A DNA stretch of 64,000 nt, from NCBI RefSeq assembly GCF_009176725.1, contig NZ_AP020337.1:496001-560000 (forward strand), in the 5' to 3' direction. Origin of the DNA: Pseudomonas sp. KUIN-1. Its GTDB lineage: Bacteria > Pseudomonadota > Gammaproteobacteria > Pseudomonadales > Pseudomonadaceae. The notes beneath the pieces are model-generated. The model was not told the origin of the DNA. It did not search any database and was given only the letters and a program-made list of their open reading frames with translations. How positions within the stretch are numbered: the first letter of the stretch is position 1; each line of letters starts with the position of its first letter. Below, in pieces: positions 41,347 to 52,712 of this stretch. The position numbers and the translations under genes were made by a program.

Positions 41347-41712
41347 ATGGCTCGAATATTGATCGTCGATGACTCGCCGACTGAAATGTACAAACTCACC
41401 GGCATGCTGGAAAAGCACGGTCATGAAGTGCTCAAGGCCGAAAACGGCGCTGATGGCGTGGCCCTGGCCCGTCAGGAAAAGCCTGATGCCGTGCTGATGG
41501 ACATCGTCATGCCGGGGCTCAACGGGTTTCAGGCCACACGCCAGCTGACCAAGGATCCTGACACCACCAATATTCCGGTGATCATGATCACCACCAAGGA
41601 TCAGGAAACCGACAAGGTCTGGGGCAAACGCCAGGGCGCGCGGGATTACCTGACCAAGCCGGTGGACGAAGAAACCCTGATGAAAACCCTGAATGCGGTG
41701 CTGGCCGGCTGA
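41347..41712 (+). CDS. pilH: Twitching motility response regulator PilH
   Basis: A 121-residue CheY-like regulator (MARILIVDDSPTEMYKLTGM). The phosphoacceptor is D52 in LMDIVMPGLNG and the lysine lies in YLTKPVDEE. It opposes PilG, probably as a phosphate sink or by promoting retraction. The 46-base gap after pilG and the 14-base gap before pilI fit one transcript. Confidence 0.95.
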   Translation: MARILIVDDSPTEMYKLTGMLEKHGHEVLKAENGADGVALARQEKPDAVLMDIVMPGLNGFQATRQLTKDPDTTNIPVIMITTKDQETDKVWGKRQGARDYLTKPVDEETLMKTLNAVLAG

Positions 41713-41726
41713 TCGCCGGAATCGCC

Positions 41727-42266
41727 ATGGCCGAGCCGCGCACCGCTTTTGAACTGCTTCTGGATATGGATCGACGCTGTCGTTCGCTGGCGGCGGGCCT
41801 GCCGCTGCAGGAAGCCCATCAGCAGGACTGGGTCGGCATCGGCTTTCGTATGGGCGAGCAACGGTTTGTCGCGCCGATTGGCGAGATCGCCGAGATCCTT
41901 CACGAACCCCATCATGCGGTAATGCCCGGTGTGAAGTTCTGGGTGGCCGGTATTGCCAACTTGCGCGGTCGGTTGTTGCCACTCATGGATCTGTGCGGGT
42001 TTTTCGGCCACGAACTGGTGCCGGTGCGCAAACAGCGACGGGTGCTGGTGGTCGAGCACCATGATGTATTTGCCGGTCTGCTGGTCGATGAAGTGTTCGG
42101 CATGCAACGTTTCAGTCAGTTGAGCCTCATACCCCAGACCCCGCAGGACATGGATCAGCGTATGGTGCCGTTCCTGCGCGGGCAGTTTATCCGCGAGCAG
42201 GCGTGGCTGATCTTCAGCCCGTGGGCGCTGGTGCAGTCTGCGGATTTCATGGACCTGGCTTCCTAG
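41727..42266 (+). CDS. pilI: CheW-like coupling protein PilI
   Basis: A 179-residue CheW-domain protein that couples the receptor PilJ to ChpA. WVGIGFRMGEQRFVAPIGEI and VAGIANLRGRLLPLMDL are the CheW strands. The N-terminal ~30 residues (MAEPRTAFELLLDMDRRCRS) are typical of PilI. ATG follows directly after a GGAATCGCC stretch. Confidence 0.94.
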   Translation: MAEPRTAFELLLDMDRRCRSLAAGLPLQEAHQQDWVGIGFRMGEQRFVAPIGEIAEILHEPHHAVMPGVKFWVAGIANLRGRLLPLMDLCGFFGHELVPVRKQRRVLVVEHHDVFAGLLVDEVFGMQRFSQLSLIPQTPQDMDQRMVPFLRGQFIREQAWLIFSPWALVQSADFMDLAS

Positions 42267-42316
42267 CATGTCGGGCCTGGTGTGTTTCACAATTGATCCA
42301 GGCGGGGGCCTGATTA

Positions 42317-44359
42317 ATGAGTAGTACAGACCGGTCAAGGGAAGGCGCAAGAAGCCGGACGCAGATTATTCTGCTGTTCGTGGCGCTTATCGTTTTCATC
42401 ATGTTGCTGTTCGCCAACTTCGCCTACCTCAACACTCAGTCCAACTACGACAAACAGTACATCGGGCATGCCGGTGAGCTGCGCGTGCTGTCGCAACGCA
42501 TCGCGAAAAACGCCACCGAAGCGGCTGCCGGCAAAACCCAGGCGTTCAAATTGCTGGCCGATGCGCGCAACGATTTCGACGTGCGCTGGGGCTACCTGAG
42601 AAAAGGCGACCCGGCCACCGGCCTGCCTGCGGCACCCGAGCTGATACGCGACGAATTGCGCACCGTGCAACGTGACTGGGAAGGGCTGCGCAAGAGCACC
42701 GACGTGATTCTGGCCAGTGAACAGACCGTCCTGTCGTTGCATCAGGTGGCGGCAACGCTGGCCGAAACCATTCCGCAATTGCAGGCCGAATACGAAAAAG
42801 TCGTCGAGAGCCTGCTGCAAAGCCGTGCTCCTGCCGCACAGGTGGTGGTTGCGCAGCGCCAAGCGCTGCTCGCAGAACGGATTCTCGGCTCGGTCAATAC
42901 CGTGCTGGCCGGTGATGAAACGGCTGTGCAGGCCGCCGATGCCTTTGGCCGCGACGCCAGCCAGTTCGGTCGTGTGCTCAACGGCATGCTGGAGGGCAAC
43001 GCCACGCTGCGCATATCCCAGGTCGAAGACCGCGATGCGCGCGCGCGGCTGGCGGAGATCGCCGAACTGTTCGAATTCGTCTCAGGCTCGGTGGACGAGA
43101 TTCTCGAGACTTCGCCCGAGCTGTATCAGGTGCGCGAGGCGTCGGGCAACATCTTCAACACCTCACAGACCCTGCTGGATGAAACCTCGGTACTCGCCAA
43201 CAGCCTGGAAAACCTCGCCAAGCGCCGCACCGTGAACACCGTCGGCGGCTATGTGCTGGGCTTGCTGGCACTGGCGTCGATCATCCTCATCGGTCTGGTC
43301 ATGGTGCGCGAGACCAATCGCCAGCTGCGCGAAACCGCGCAGAAAAGCGAGCGCAACCAGACAGCGATCATGCGCCTGCTGGACGAGATCGAGAACCTCG
43401 CCGACGGCGACCTGACGGTCACCGCCTCGGTGACCGAGGACTTCACCGGGGCGATTGCCGACTCCATCAATTATTCCATTGACCAGTTGCGCGAGCTGGT
43501 GGTGACCATCAACCTGACCGCCGAGCAAGTGGCGGCTGCGGTGACCGAAACCCAGGCGACGGCCATGCAATTGTCGGCTGCCTCTGAGCACCAGGCGTTG
43601 CAGATCAGTGCCGCTTCGACGGCGATCAACGACATGGCCGCGTCCATCGATCAGGTTTCGACCAACGCCTCGGAGTCCTCGGCCGTTGCGGAGCGCTCCG
43701 TGACAATTGCCAATAAAGGCAACGAGGTCGTGCAAAACACCATTCACGGCATGGACAACATTCGCGAGCAGATTCAAGACACCTCCAAGCGCATCAAGCG
43801 TCTGGGCGAGTCCTCCCAGGAGATTGGCGACATCGTCAGCCTGATCGACGACATTGCCGACCAGACCAATATCCTGGCCTTGAACGCCGCCATTCAGGCG
43901 TCGATGGCCGGTGATGCCGGACGAGGGTTTGCCGTGGTGGCTGACGAAGTGCAGCGCCTGGCCGAGCGTTCGTCGTCTGCGACCAAGCAGATCGAAACGC
44001 TGGTCCGGGCCATCCAGAACGACACCAACGAGGCGGTTATCTCCATGGAGCAGACCACCAGCGAAGTGGTGCGCGGCGCCCGGCTGGCGCAGGACGCCGG
44101 TGTGGCGCTGGGGGAAATCGAAGGGGTGTCCAGGGTGCTGGCCGAACTTATCGAAAGTATCACCGACGCTGCCCACCAGCAGGCCGAGTCTGCCGGGCAG
44201 ATTTCGCAGATCATGACCGTCATTCAGCAGACCACTTCGCAGACCACCTCGGGCACATCGGCCACCGCCGAAAGCATCGGCAACCTGGCGAAAATGGCCA
44301 GCGAAATGCGCCGCTCGGTATCGGGTTTTGCCCTGCCGTCATCGAAGAAAGCCGGATGA
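42317..44359 (+). CDS. pilJ: Type IV pilus chemoreceptor PilJ
   Basis: A 680-residue methyl-accepting chemotaxis protein. Membrane helices lie at about residues 17-38 and 308-332, enclosing a large periplasmic sensor; HAMP follows, then the signalling coiled coil with its hairpin tip [20 protein letters not shown] near residue 511-530. PilJ is thought to sense pilin and surface contact. The C-terminus ([10 protein letters not shown]) has no CheR/CheB docking pentapeptide. The next gene is chpA; the methyltransferase gene pilK found here in P. aeruginosa is absent. Confidence 0.95.
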   Translation: MSSTDRSREGARSRTQIILLFVALIVFIMLLFANFAYLNTQSNYDKQYIGHAGELRVLSQRIAKNATEAAAGKTQAFKLLADARNDFDVRWGYLRKGDPATGLPAAPELIRDELRTVQRDWEGLRKSTDVILASEQTVLSLHQVAATLAETIPQLQAEYEKVVESLLQSRAPAAQVVVAQRQALLAERILGSVNTVLAGDETAVQAADAFGRDASQFGRVLNGMLEGNATLRISQVEDRDARARLAEIAELFEFVSGSVDEILETSPELYQVREASGNIFNTSQTLLDETSVLANSLENLAKRRTVNTVGGYVLGLLALASIILIGLVMVRETNRQLRETAQKSERNQTAIMRLLDEIENLADGDLTVTASVTEDFTGAIADSINYSIDQLRELVVTINLTAEQVAAAVTETQATAMQLSAASEHQALQISAASTAINDMAASIDQVSTNASESSAVAERSVTIANKGNEVVQNTIHGMDNIREQIQDTSKRIKRLGESSQEIGDIVSLIDDIADQTNILALNAAIQASMAGDAGRGFAVVADEVQRLAERSSSATKQIETLVRAIQNDTNEAVISMEQTTSEVVRGARLAQDAGVALGEIEGVSRVLAELIESITDAAHQQAESAGQISQIMTVIQQTTSQTTSGTSATAESIGNLAKMASEMRRSVSGFALPSSKKAG

Positions 44360-44406
44360 TGTACCGCACATGAACAACCTTGATTGGGTAACGGACGGTA
44401 CTCGTC

Positions 44407-47400
44407 ATGGCTGATCGTCACGATTACGTAGCTCTTGAATGGCTGAAGGGCGAAATCGCCGAAACGCTGCGCCAGGCCCGTCAGGCGCTGGACGGGTTCA
44501 TCGAAGACCCGGCCAACGCTGCGGCGATGGCCGAGTGCCTGAACCTGGTGCATCAGGTTCACGGCAGTCTGCAGATGATCGAGTTCTATGGCGCCGCGTT
44601 GCTGGCCGAGGAAATCGAGCAACTGGCGTTGGCGGTCCAGCAGAACCGCGTCAGCCATCCGATCGAGTCCGAGCAACTGCTGATTCAGGCCATGAGTCAG
44701 TTGCCGGTTTACCTGGAACGCATTCATTCCGCGCGCCGCGACCTGCCGCTGGTGGTCTTGCCACTGCTCAATGACCTGCGCAGTGCGCGGGGCGAAAGTC
44801 TGCTCTCGGAAACCAGCCTGTTCGCCCCGCAACTGGTCGTCGTGCCGGCGCTTGATGAACAAGAGCTGGCGCGGCGCAATACCCCGGAATTGCCCAACCT
44901 GCTGCGCAAACTGCGCCAGACCCTGCAGGCGGCGCTGGCCGGCCTGATGCGCGAGCAGGGCGTGCAGACCCAGCTCGGCTACATGGCCAAGGTGTTTGCC
45001 CGGCTTGAGCAGTTGTGCGAAGACGCGCCGCTCGGTGCGCTCTGGCGGATCGCCTCGGCACTGGTCGAAACCATGCTCAACGGCAACTTCACCAACAGCC
45101 CGGCGCTGCGCAGCCTGTTGAAGGACGCCGACAAGGAACTCAAGCGTCTGGCCGAGCAGGGCGTCACCGGCATCAATCAGCCCGCCCCCGAAGAGCTGTT
45201 GAAAAGCCTGCTGTTCTATATCGCCAAGTCCGACAGCCTGGCGCCGAAGATGCTCGACCTCAAGGATCAGTACGCGCTGGCCGACGCCTTGCCCGGCAAC
45301 GACGTGGTCAACGAAGAGCGCGCCCGCATGGCCGGTCCGGACCGTGACGCCATGCGTTCTGTGATCGTGGCCTTGTGCGAAGGGCTGGTCAGGGTCAAGG
45401 AGCGGCTCGACGTGTTCGTGCGCGGCGACCGTCAGCATGTCAGCGAGCTGAACGCGTTGCTGCCGCCGTTGCGGCAGATTGCCGATACCCTGGCGGTGCT
45501 GGGTTTCGGCCAGCCGCGCAAGGTGATCATCGACCAGCTTTCCGTCGTCCTCGGTCTGGCGCAGGGGCAGCGCGAGCCCAGCGACGCGGCGCTGATGGAT
45601 GTCGCGGGTGCCTTGCTCTACGTCGAATCGACCCTTGCCGGCATGGCGGGCAGTCACGAGCAGGTCAGCCGCGAGGAAAGCCGCCTGCCGACCACCGACC
45701 TGACGCAGATTCATCAACTGGTGATTCGCGAAGCCCGCACGGTGTTGCAGCAGGCCAAGGACGTGATCCTCGATTACATCGACGGCGCGTGGGACCGACA
45801 GCGCCTCGATCCGCTGTGCGCGCTGATCGTGCAGGTTCGTGGTGCGCTGGCGATGATCCCGCTGGCCCGTGCTGCCAGCCTGCTGGCCGCCTGCAACGAA
45901 TACATTCAGGAACACCTGCTGGTCGATGAAACCCGTCCCACCTGGGTTCAGCTCGATTGCCTGGCCGACACCATCACCGGCATCGAGTATTACCTGGAGC
46001 GCATGCTCGAAGACCATCAGGCGCCGGGCGACCAGGTGCTCGACATGGCCCAGCAGAGTCTGGCACGACTGGGCTATACGCCCGCTGCGGACACCCTCGA
46101 CGTGCCATTGCTCGAAGAGGTCATCACTCAGGACGAGTTGCTGGAACTGGATGACCGCAAGGCGCTGGTCAGCCCCACGCAAACTATTGCTCAGGTCCTC
46201 GCCAGCCCGGTCTCGGCCGTCAACCCGCCCGCCCGCAACGTCCCCGCCAGCCTGTTGCCGCCCTCGGCCGGGGAAGAGGCGGTAGACGACGAGTTGCGCG
46301 ATGTGTTTCTCGAAGAGGCCGACGAGGTGCTCGACGCGCTGCGCGAGTACCTGCCGCGCTGGTTCACCTCGCTCGGCAGCGACGGCCATTGGGACAGCAC
46401 GGCGCTGACCGAAGTGCGTCGTGCGTTTCATACCCTCAAGGGCAGCGGCCGGATGGTGCGTGCGCTGATTCTCAGCGAACTGGCCTGGGCGGTGGAAAAC
46501 CTGCTCAACCGGGTGCTGGAAGGCGACGTGTTGCCGGGCCTCGAAGTGCAGCAACTGATGAGCGAAGTGCAGGCGCTGCTGCCGTCGGTCATCCGCGACT
46601 TTGCCGAAGGTGCACAGTGTCAGCGCGATGATGTCGACCTGCTGGCGGCTCGCGCCCATGCGTTGGCCAACGGGCTGGAGCCACCGATGCTGCCAGCCGC
46701 GGATGATCATGTGCCAGGCCAGCCTGTTGCCGACGAACCGCTCGATCCACAGTTGCTGGAGATTTTTCGTCAGGAAGCGCTCGGCCATCTGAATACCCTC
46801 GGTCGCTTCCTCGACAACGCCGAACAATCAGCGTCGCCGGCGATCAGCGACGCCGTGCTGCGTGCGCTGCATACGCTCAAGGGCAGCGCGCACATGGCCG
46901 GAGTGCTGCCGATTGCCGAACTGGCCAGCCCGCTCGATCAGCTGGTGCGTGAATACAAGGCCAACCTCATCGATATCGGCTCACCGGAACTTGCCCTGCT
47001 GCGCAGCGCCGAACCCTTGCTGCACAAGGGCCTCGAACAACTGGACAGCACGCCGCTGGCCGATATCCCGGGGGCCGCGCCGCTGATCGAGGCCGCCCTG
47101 GCGATGCTCAACGACCGCCTCACCGTGGTGCTGCGCGAGTCGGACAGCGGCCTGCGGATCAAGCGCAACCCCACGCTGCTCGCCGGTTTTCTGGCCGAGG
47201 GCATGGACATCGTGCTGGATGCGGAGAACCTGCTGCAGCGCTGGCGGCAGCACCCCGGCGAACGCCAGGAACTGAGCGCGCTGCTCGACGAACTGACCAC
47301 CCTCGGTCATGGCGCGCACCTGGCCGACCTGCCGCAGGTCGATGAGCTGTGCGAAGCCTTGCTCGACCTCTACGGTGCGGTCGAGGAAAGCAGTCTGGCG

Positions 47401-50385
47401 GTCAGCGAGCGGTTTTTCGATGTGGCAGAAAATGCTCACGAAGCGCTGATCAACATGCTCGATCAGGTGGCGGCCGGCCAGGATGTCGAGCCGCGTCCCG
47501 AATGCGTGCGCGCCTTGAACCAGTTGCTGGATCAGGCGCTTGACCCGTCGGCGACCGGGCTGGTCAAGAGCGACGGCCATCGTACCTTGAGCGTTACCGA
47601 GCTCAACGCCGCCACCGAGCAACTGGCCAGCGAGGCCGGACACACTGAAGTTGCCGGGCCGGACGACGAAATCGTCGAGATATTTCTGGAAGAGGCCGTC
47701 GATATCCTCGACAGCGCCGGTCAGGCGTTGCAGCGCTGGCTGGCCGATCCGGAAAACCCTGCGCCGCTGGCCTCCCTGCAACGCGACCTGCACACCCTCA
47801 AGGGCGGTGCGCGGATGGCTGAGGTGGCCGAAGTGGGCGATCTGGCCCACGAACTGGAAAACCTCTACGAAGGCTTGATCGACCGGCGCTTCAACCATTC
47901 GCCGACGCTGGCTGCGCTGCTGAACGAGAGCCACGACCATCTGGCGATTCTGCTCGAGCAATTGTATCGGCAGGAAGCGCTCAGCGACCCTTCGGCTTTG
48001 ATCGAAGCGCTGCGCAGTTGCCGCACGCTCGAGAGCGCCGGACCCGAGGTGCAAGCCTCGCCTGCCGCCCATGAAGATCTTCCCGAGCATGACGCCGAGC
48101 TGCGTGAAGTCTTCCTCGAGGAAGGTTTCGACATCATGGAAAGCTCCGGTGCGGCGTTGGCCCGCTGGCAGGCTGATCCGCACAACATGCTGGAAGTCGA
48201 AAACCTGCTGCGCGACCTGCACACCCTCAAGGGCGGCGCGCGGATGGTGGAAATTGCTCCGATAGGCGACCTCGCCCACGAGCTGGAGACGCTTTACGAG
48301 GGGCTTTCCGCCGGGAGCCTGCAGCCTGCGCCGTTGATGATCGGCCTGTTGCAGAGCGGCCAGGATGTGCTGGCCGACATGCTCGATGCCGTGCGCAATG
48401 AAAAACCGCTGCCTGACGCCTCCTTGCTGATCGAGAGCATTCGCAGGCTGGCCACCGATGAGCCGTCGGGCGCACAGCTGGCTGCGCAGGACCCGGAAGT
48501 CCATCCGGAGTCTGTCGTAGCCGTGGCCCCGGTCGCCGAGGGCGAGGTCGAGCGCAGTGGCCCGGAAATGGTCAAGGTGCCTGCCGAGCAACTGGAAGAC
48601 CTGGTCAACCTGGCCGGCGAAACCTCCATTTTCCGCGGACGTATCGAACAGCAGATCATTGATTCACAGATCGCCCTGGTAGAGATGGAAACCACCATCG
48701 AGCGGATGCGCGATCAGTTGCGTCGTCTGGACATGGAAACCCAGGGGCGCATTCTCAGCCGTGAGCAGGTCCAGGCCGAGCGGTTGGGCTATGAAGAGTT
48801 CGACCCGCTGGAAATGGACCGTCATTCGCAGTTGCAGCAGTTGTCACGCGCCCTGTTCGAATCGGCGTCCGACCTGATGGACCTCAAGGAAACCCTCGGC
48901 GCGCGCGCCCGCGACGCGGAAACGCTGCTGTCGCAACAGGCCAGGGTCAACACTCAGCTTCAGGAAGGCCTGATGCGTACGCGCATGGTGCCGTTCGAGC
49001 GACTGGTGCCGCGCCTGCGTCGCGTGGTGCGCCAGGTGGCCTCGGAACTGCACAAGAAGGTCCATTTCGAGGTGGGCAACGCCGACGGTGAAATGGACCG
49101 CAACGTGCTGGAACGAATGGTCGCGCCACTCGAGCACATGCTGCGCAACGCCGTTGATCACGGGCTTGAAAGCACTGAAAAACGCATCGCCGCCGGTAAG
49201 CCGGAACAAGGCCATATCAGTCTGGAACTGATGTACGAAGGCGGCGATATGGTCATCGAATTGAGCGATGACGGTTCCGGTGTCGACCTCGCTGCCGTAC
49301 GCCGCAAGGCCATCAAGCGCGGCATGATCCATCCGGATGCCGATCTGTCCGACCATGAAGTGTTGCCGTTCATTCTGCAGGCGGGGTTTTCCACCAGCGA
49401 GATCATCACCCAGATTTCCGGCCGTGGCGTGGGCATGGATGTGGTGCACGCCGAGGTCAAGCAACTGGGCGGTTCGATGGTCATCGACTCGGTGCCGGGC
49501 AAGGGCACGCGCTTCCGTATTCGCCTGCCGATTTCGGTGTCCGTCAACCGGGCGTTGATGGTGACGTGCGGCGAAGAACAGTATGCGGTGCCGCTCAATA
49601 CCGTCGATGGCATCGTGCGCGTCATGGCCAATGAGCTGGACGGCTATTACCAGACCAGCCCGCCGCGCTATCAATATGGCGGGCGCAGTTACGAGTTGCG
49701 CTATCTGGGCGAGTTGCTGGGCAGCAGTCCGCCCAGGCTGGCCGGGCAATTGCAGCCGCTGCCGGTGTTGCTGGTGCATCTGCAGGATCAGTGGGTGGCG
49801 GTGCAGGTCGATGCGCTGGCAGGCTCGCGCGAGATCGTGGTCAAGAGTCTTGGCCCGCAGTTCTCCAGGGTGCAGGGCATTTCCGGTGCGACCATTCTGG
49901 GTGACGGCCAAGTGGTGCTGATTCTTGATCTGATGGCGCAGATTCGTAACTTGCAGGGCTTGCCTTTCCGAGGGCTTATGGCGCCTGCCTATCACGAAGT
50001 CGAGCACGCCAGACCGTTGCTGGTGATGGTGGTGGACGATTCGGTGACGGTGCGCAAAGTTACCAGCCGTCTGCTGGAACGCCACGGTATGCACGTGCTG
50101 ACCGCCAAGGACGGTGTTGATGCCATGACCCTGTTGCAGGAGCACACCCCCGACATCATGCTGCTCGATATCGAAATGCCGCGCATGGACGGCTTTGAAG
50201 TGGCCAGTCAGATCCGCCAGGACGAACAGCTCAAGGACCTGCCCATCATCATGATCACCTCCCGATCGGGCCAGAAGCATCGCGATCGGGCGATGGCGGT
50301 AGGCGTCAACGAGTACCTGAGCAAGCCGTATCAGGAAACCGTGTTGCTGGAGAGCATCGCTTACTGGAGTCAGGCGCATGTCTGA
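44407..50385 (+). CDS. chpA: Hybrid chemotaxis kinase ChpA with several phosphotransfer domains
   Basis: A 1992-residue CheA-type hybrid kinase. Four canonical Hpt motifs (HTLKG) have histidines at about H675, H822, H1129 and H1272. An N-terminal fifth (VHQVHGSLQM, H49) keeps its histidine; other repeats have lost theirs (VQVRGALAM near 480, TLGHGAH near 970). Then follow the dimerisation/P3 part (VNLAGE near 1400), the ATPase (N1581 in NAVDHG, DDGSGVD, GRGVGMDVVH), a CheW-like domain from ~1711 and a receiver (D1921 in LLDIEMPRMDG, K in YLSKPYQE). P. aeruginosa ChpA is longer (about 2470). It overlaps the next gene by eight bases. Confidence 0.96.
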   Translation: MADRHDYVALEWLKGEIAETLRQARQALDGFIEDPANAAAMAECLNLVHQVHGSLQMIEFYGAALLAEEIEQLALAVQQNRVSHPIESEQLLIQAMSQLPVYLERIHSARRDLPLVVLPLLNDLRSARGESLLSETSLFAPQLVVVPALDEQELARRNTPELPNLLRKLRQTLQAALAGLMREQGVQTQLGYMAKVFARLEQLCEDAPLGALWRIASALVETMLNGNFTNSPALRSLLKDADKELKRLAEQGVTGINQPAPEELLKSLLFYIAKSDSLAPKMLDLKDQYALADALPGNDVVNEERARMAGPDRDAMRSVIVALCEGLVRVKERLDVFVRGDRQHVSELNALLPPLRQIADTLAVLGFGQPRKVIIDQLSVVLGLAQGQREPSDAALMDVAGALLYVESTLAGMAGSHEQVSREESRLPTTDLTQIHQLVIREARTVLQQAKDVILDYIDGAWDRQRLDPLCALIVQVRGALAMIPLARAASLLAACNEYIQEHLLVDETRPTWVQLDCLADTITGIEYYLERMLEDHQAPGDQVLDMAQQSLARLGYTPAADTLDVPLLEEVITQDELLELDDRKALVSPTQTIAQVLASPVSAVNPPARNVPASLLPPSAGEEAVDDELRDVFLEEADEVLDALREYLPRWFTSLGSDGHWDSTALTEVRRAFHTLKGSGRMVRALILSELAWAVENLLNRVLEGDVLPGLEVQQLMSEVQALLPSVIRDFAEGAQCQRDDVDLLAARAHALANGLEPPMLPAADDHVPGQPVADEPLDPQLLEIFRQEALGHLNTLGRFLDNAEQSASPAISDAVLRALHTLKGSAHMAGVLPIAELASPLDQLVREYKANLIDIGSPELALLRSAEPLLHKGLEQLDSTPLADIPGAAPLIEAALAMLNDRLTVVLRESDSGLRIKRNPTLLAGFLAEGMDIVLDAENLLQRWRQHPGERQELSALLDELTTLGHGAHLADLPQVDELCEALLDLYGAVEESSLAVSERFFDVAENAHEALINMLDQVAAGQDVEPRPECVRALNQLLDQALDPSATGLVKSDGHRTLSVTELNAATEQLASEAGHTEVAGPDDEIVEIFLEEAVDILDSAGQALQRWLADPENPAPLASLQRDLHTLKGGARMAEVAEVGDLAHELENLYEGLIDRRFNHSPTLAALLNESHDHLAILLEQLYRQEALSDPSALIEALRSCRTLESAGPEVQASPAAHEDLPEHDAELREVFLEEGFDIMESSGAALARWQADPHNMLEVENLLRDLHTLKGGARMVEIAPIGDLAHELETLYEGLSAGSLQPAPLMIGLLQSGQDVLADMLDAVRNEKPLPDASLLIESIRRLATDEPSGAQLAAQDPEVHPESVVAVAPVAEGEVERSGPEMVKVPAEQLEDLVNLAGETSIFRGRIEQQIIDSQIALVEMETTIERMRDQLRRLDMETQGRILSREQVQAERLGYEEFDPLEMDRHSQLQQLSRALFESASDLMDLKETLGARARDAETLLSQQARVNTQLQEGLMRTRMVPFERLVPRLRRVVRQVASELHKKVHFEVGNADGEMDRNVLERMVAPLEHMLRNAVDHGLESTEKRIAAGKPEQGHISLELMYEGGDMVIELSDDGSGVDLAAVRRKAIKRGMIHPDADLSDHEVLPFILQAGFSTSEIITQISGRGVGMDVVHAEVKQLGGSMVIDSVPGKGTRFRIRLPISVSVNRALMVTCGEEQYAVPLNTVDGIVRVMANELDGYYQTSPPRYQYGGRSYELRYLGELLGSSPPRLAGQLQPLPVLLVHLQDQWVAVQVDALAGSREIVVKSLGPQFSRVQGISGATILGDGQVVLILDLMAQIRNLQGLPFRGLMAPAYHEVEHARPLLVMVVDDSVTVRKVTSRLLERHGMHVLTAKDGVDAMTLLQEHTPDIMLLDIEMPRMDGFEVASQIRQDEQLKDLPIIMITSRSGQKHRDRAMAVGVNEYLSKPYQETVLLESIAYWSQAHV

Positions 50386-50848
50386 AGGCACGTTCCAGAC
50401 CAGTCGTCTGACCAGCCTGACCGGCTTGCTGGTGCCGTTGAGTGACCGGCATCTGCTGCTGCCCAACGTCGCGGTCGCAGAGTTGATCGATTACCAGGAT
50501 TGCAGCGCAGAGCCGGGCGCCCCCGAGTGGTATCTGGGGCCGATCATCTGGCGCGAACTGACCTTGCCGCTGCTCAGCTTCGAAGCCGCCTGCGGAGGCC
50601 GCACACGTGTCGGCGGCCGAGCCCGGATCGTGGTGCTCAACGCACTGGGCGGACGCAACGACGTCAGGTTCATCGCCCTGCTGACCCAGGGCATCCCGCG
50701 CTCGTGCAAGGTCGACAGCCAGTTGAGCTACGTCGACGTCCCGCTGGCCGAACTGGAACTGGCCGCCGTACAGATCGGCGAAACCATAGCCCGTATTCCC
50801 GACCTCGAAGGGCTGGAGCAATGGCTGGTGGATGCAGGGCTGTCGTAG
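50378..50848 (+). CDS. chpC: CheW-domain protein ChpC
   Basis: A 156-residue CheW-like protein (LLPNVAVAELIDYQD, WRELTLPLLSFEAACG). ChpC is the second coupling protein of the P. aeruginosa Pil-Chp system and may link other receptors to ChpA. The ATG lies inside the chpA end. In P. aeruginosa the methylesterase gene chpB separates chpA and chpC; here there is no room for it. The operon ends in a repeat block; chpD and chpE are not present. Confidence 0.88.
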   Translation: MSEGTFQTSRLTSLTGLLVPLSDRHLLLPNVAVAELIDYQDCSAEPGAPEWYLGPIIWRELTLPLLSFEAACGGRTRVGGRARIVVLNALGGRNDVRFIALLTQGIPRSCKVDSQLSYVDVPLAELELAAVQIGETIARIPDLEGLEQWLVDAGLS

Positions 50849-50855
50849 TTAAAGA

Positions 50856-51105
50856 GGACGCGGAGCGTCCAGAACTGCATGCGACGCGGAGCGCCGCACG
50901 ATAGTTACAGGATTATCGTTCCTCACGCTCCAGCGTGGGAATGCCGTGCGTGACGCTCCGCGTCACAAATCTGCGCCGCACCGCACACTCAAGACAGGAC
51001 GCGGAGCGTCCAGAACGGCATGCGACGCGGAGCGCCGCACGATAGTTACAGGAGAGCGTCCAGAACGGCATGCCTACGCTGGAGCATGGCCACGATAGGG
51101 GTCAA
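50856..51105. repeat. Tandem copies of the GACGCTCCGCGT-type repeat
   Basis: A ~57-base unit (GGACGCGGAGCGTCCAGAAC... to ...GCACGATAGTTACAGGA) at 50856-50912 is repeated almost exactly at 50997-51053, 141 bases later, and a third partial unit (GAGCGTCCAGAACGGCATGC) starts at 51054. The block between them matches 34.38-34.51 kb. It fills the gap between the convergent genes chpC and selO. Confidence 0.85.
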
Positions 51106-51110
51106 ACGCC

Positions 51111-52607
<1,497 letters not shown>

Positions 52608-52712
52608 TCAACGAAGCGGCGGCCTGCCTGGCTCGTCGGGCGTGTTGCAACGGTCAGAACCCGTAGACCGGGTCCCAGGGTGGTAGTTCTGGTGATCAGG
52701 CCTGCGCCCGGA

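Noticed and set aside
44224..46827. An 867-codon open frame antisense to the start of chpA
   Set aside because: It is the shadow of a GC-rich gene in another frame; chpA has clear Hpt motifs on the other strand and the antisense protein has no domain pattern.
50856..51105. CRISPR-like spacing of the repeats
   Set aside because: The repeats are palindromic, of unequal length and spacing, with spacers that are themselves repeats; no cas genes are present.
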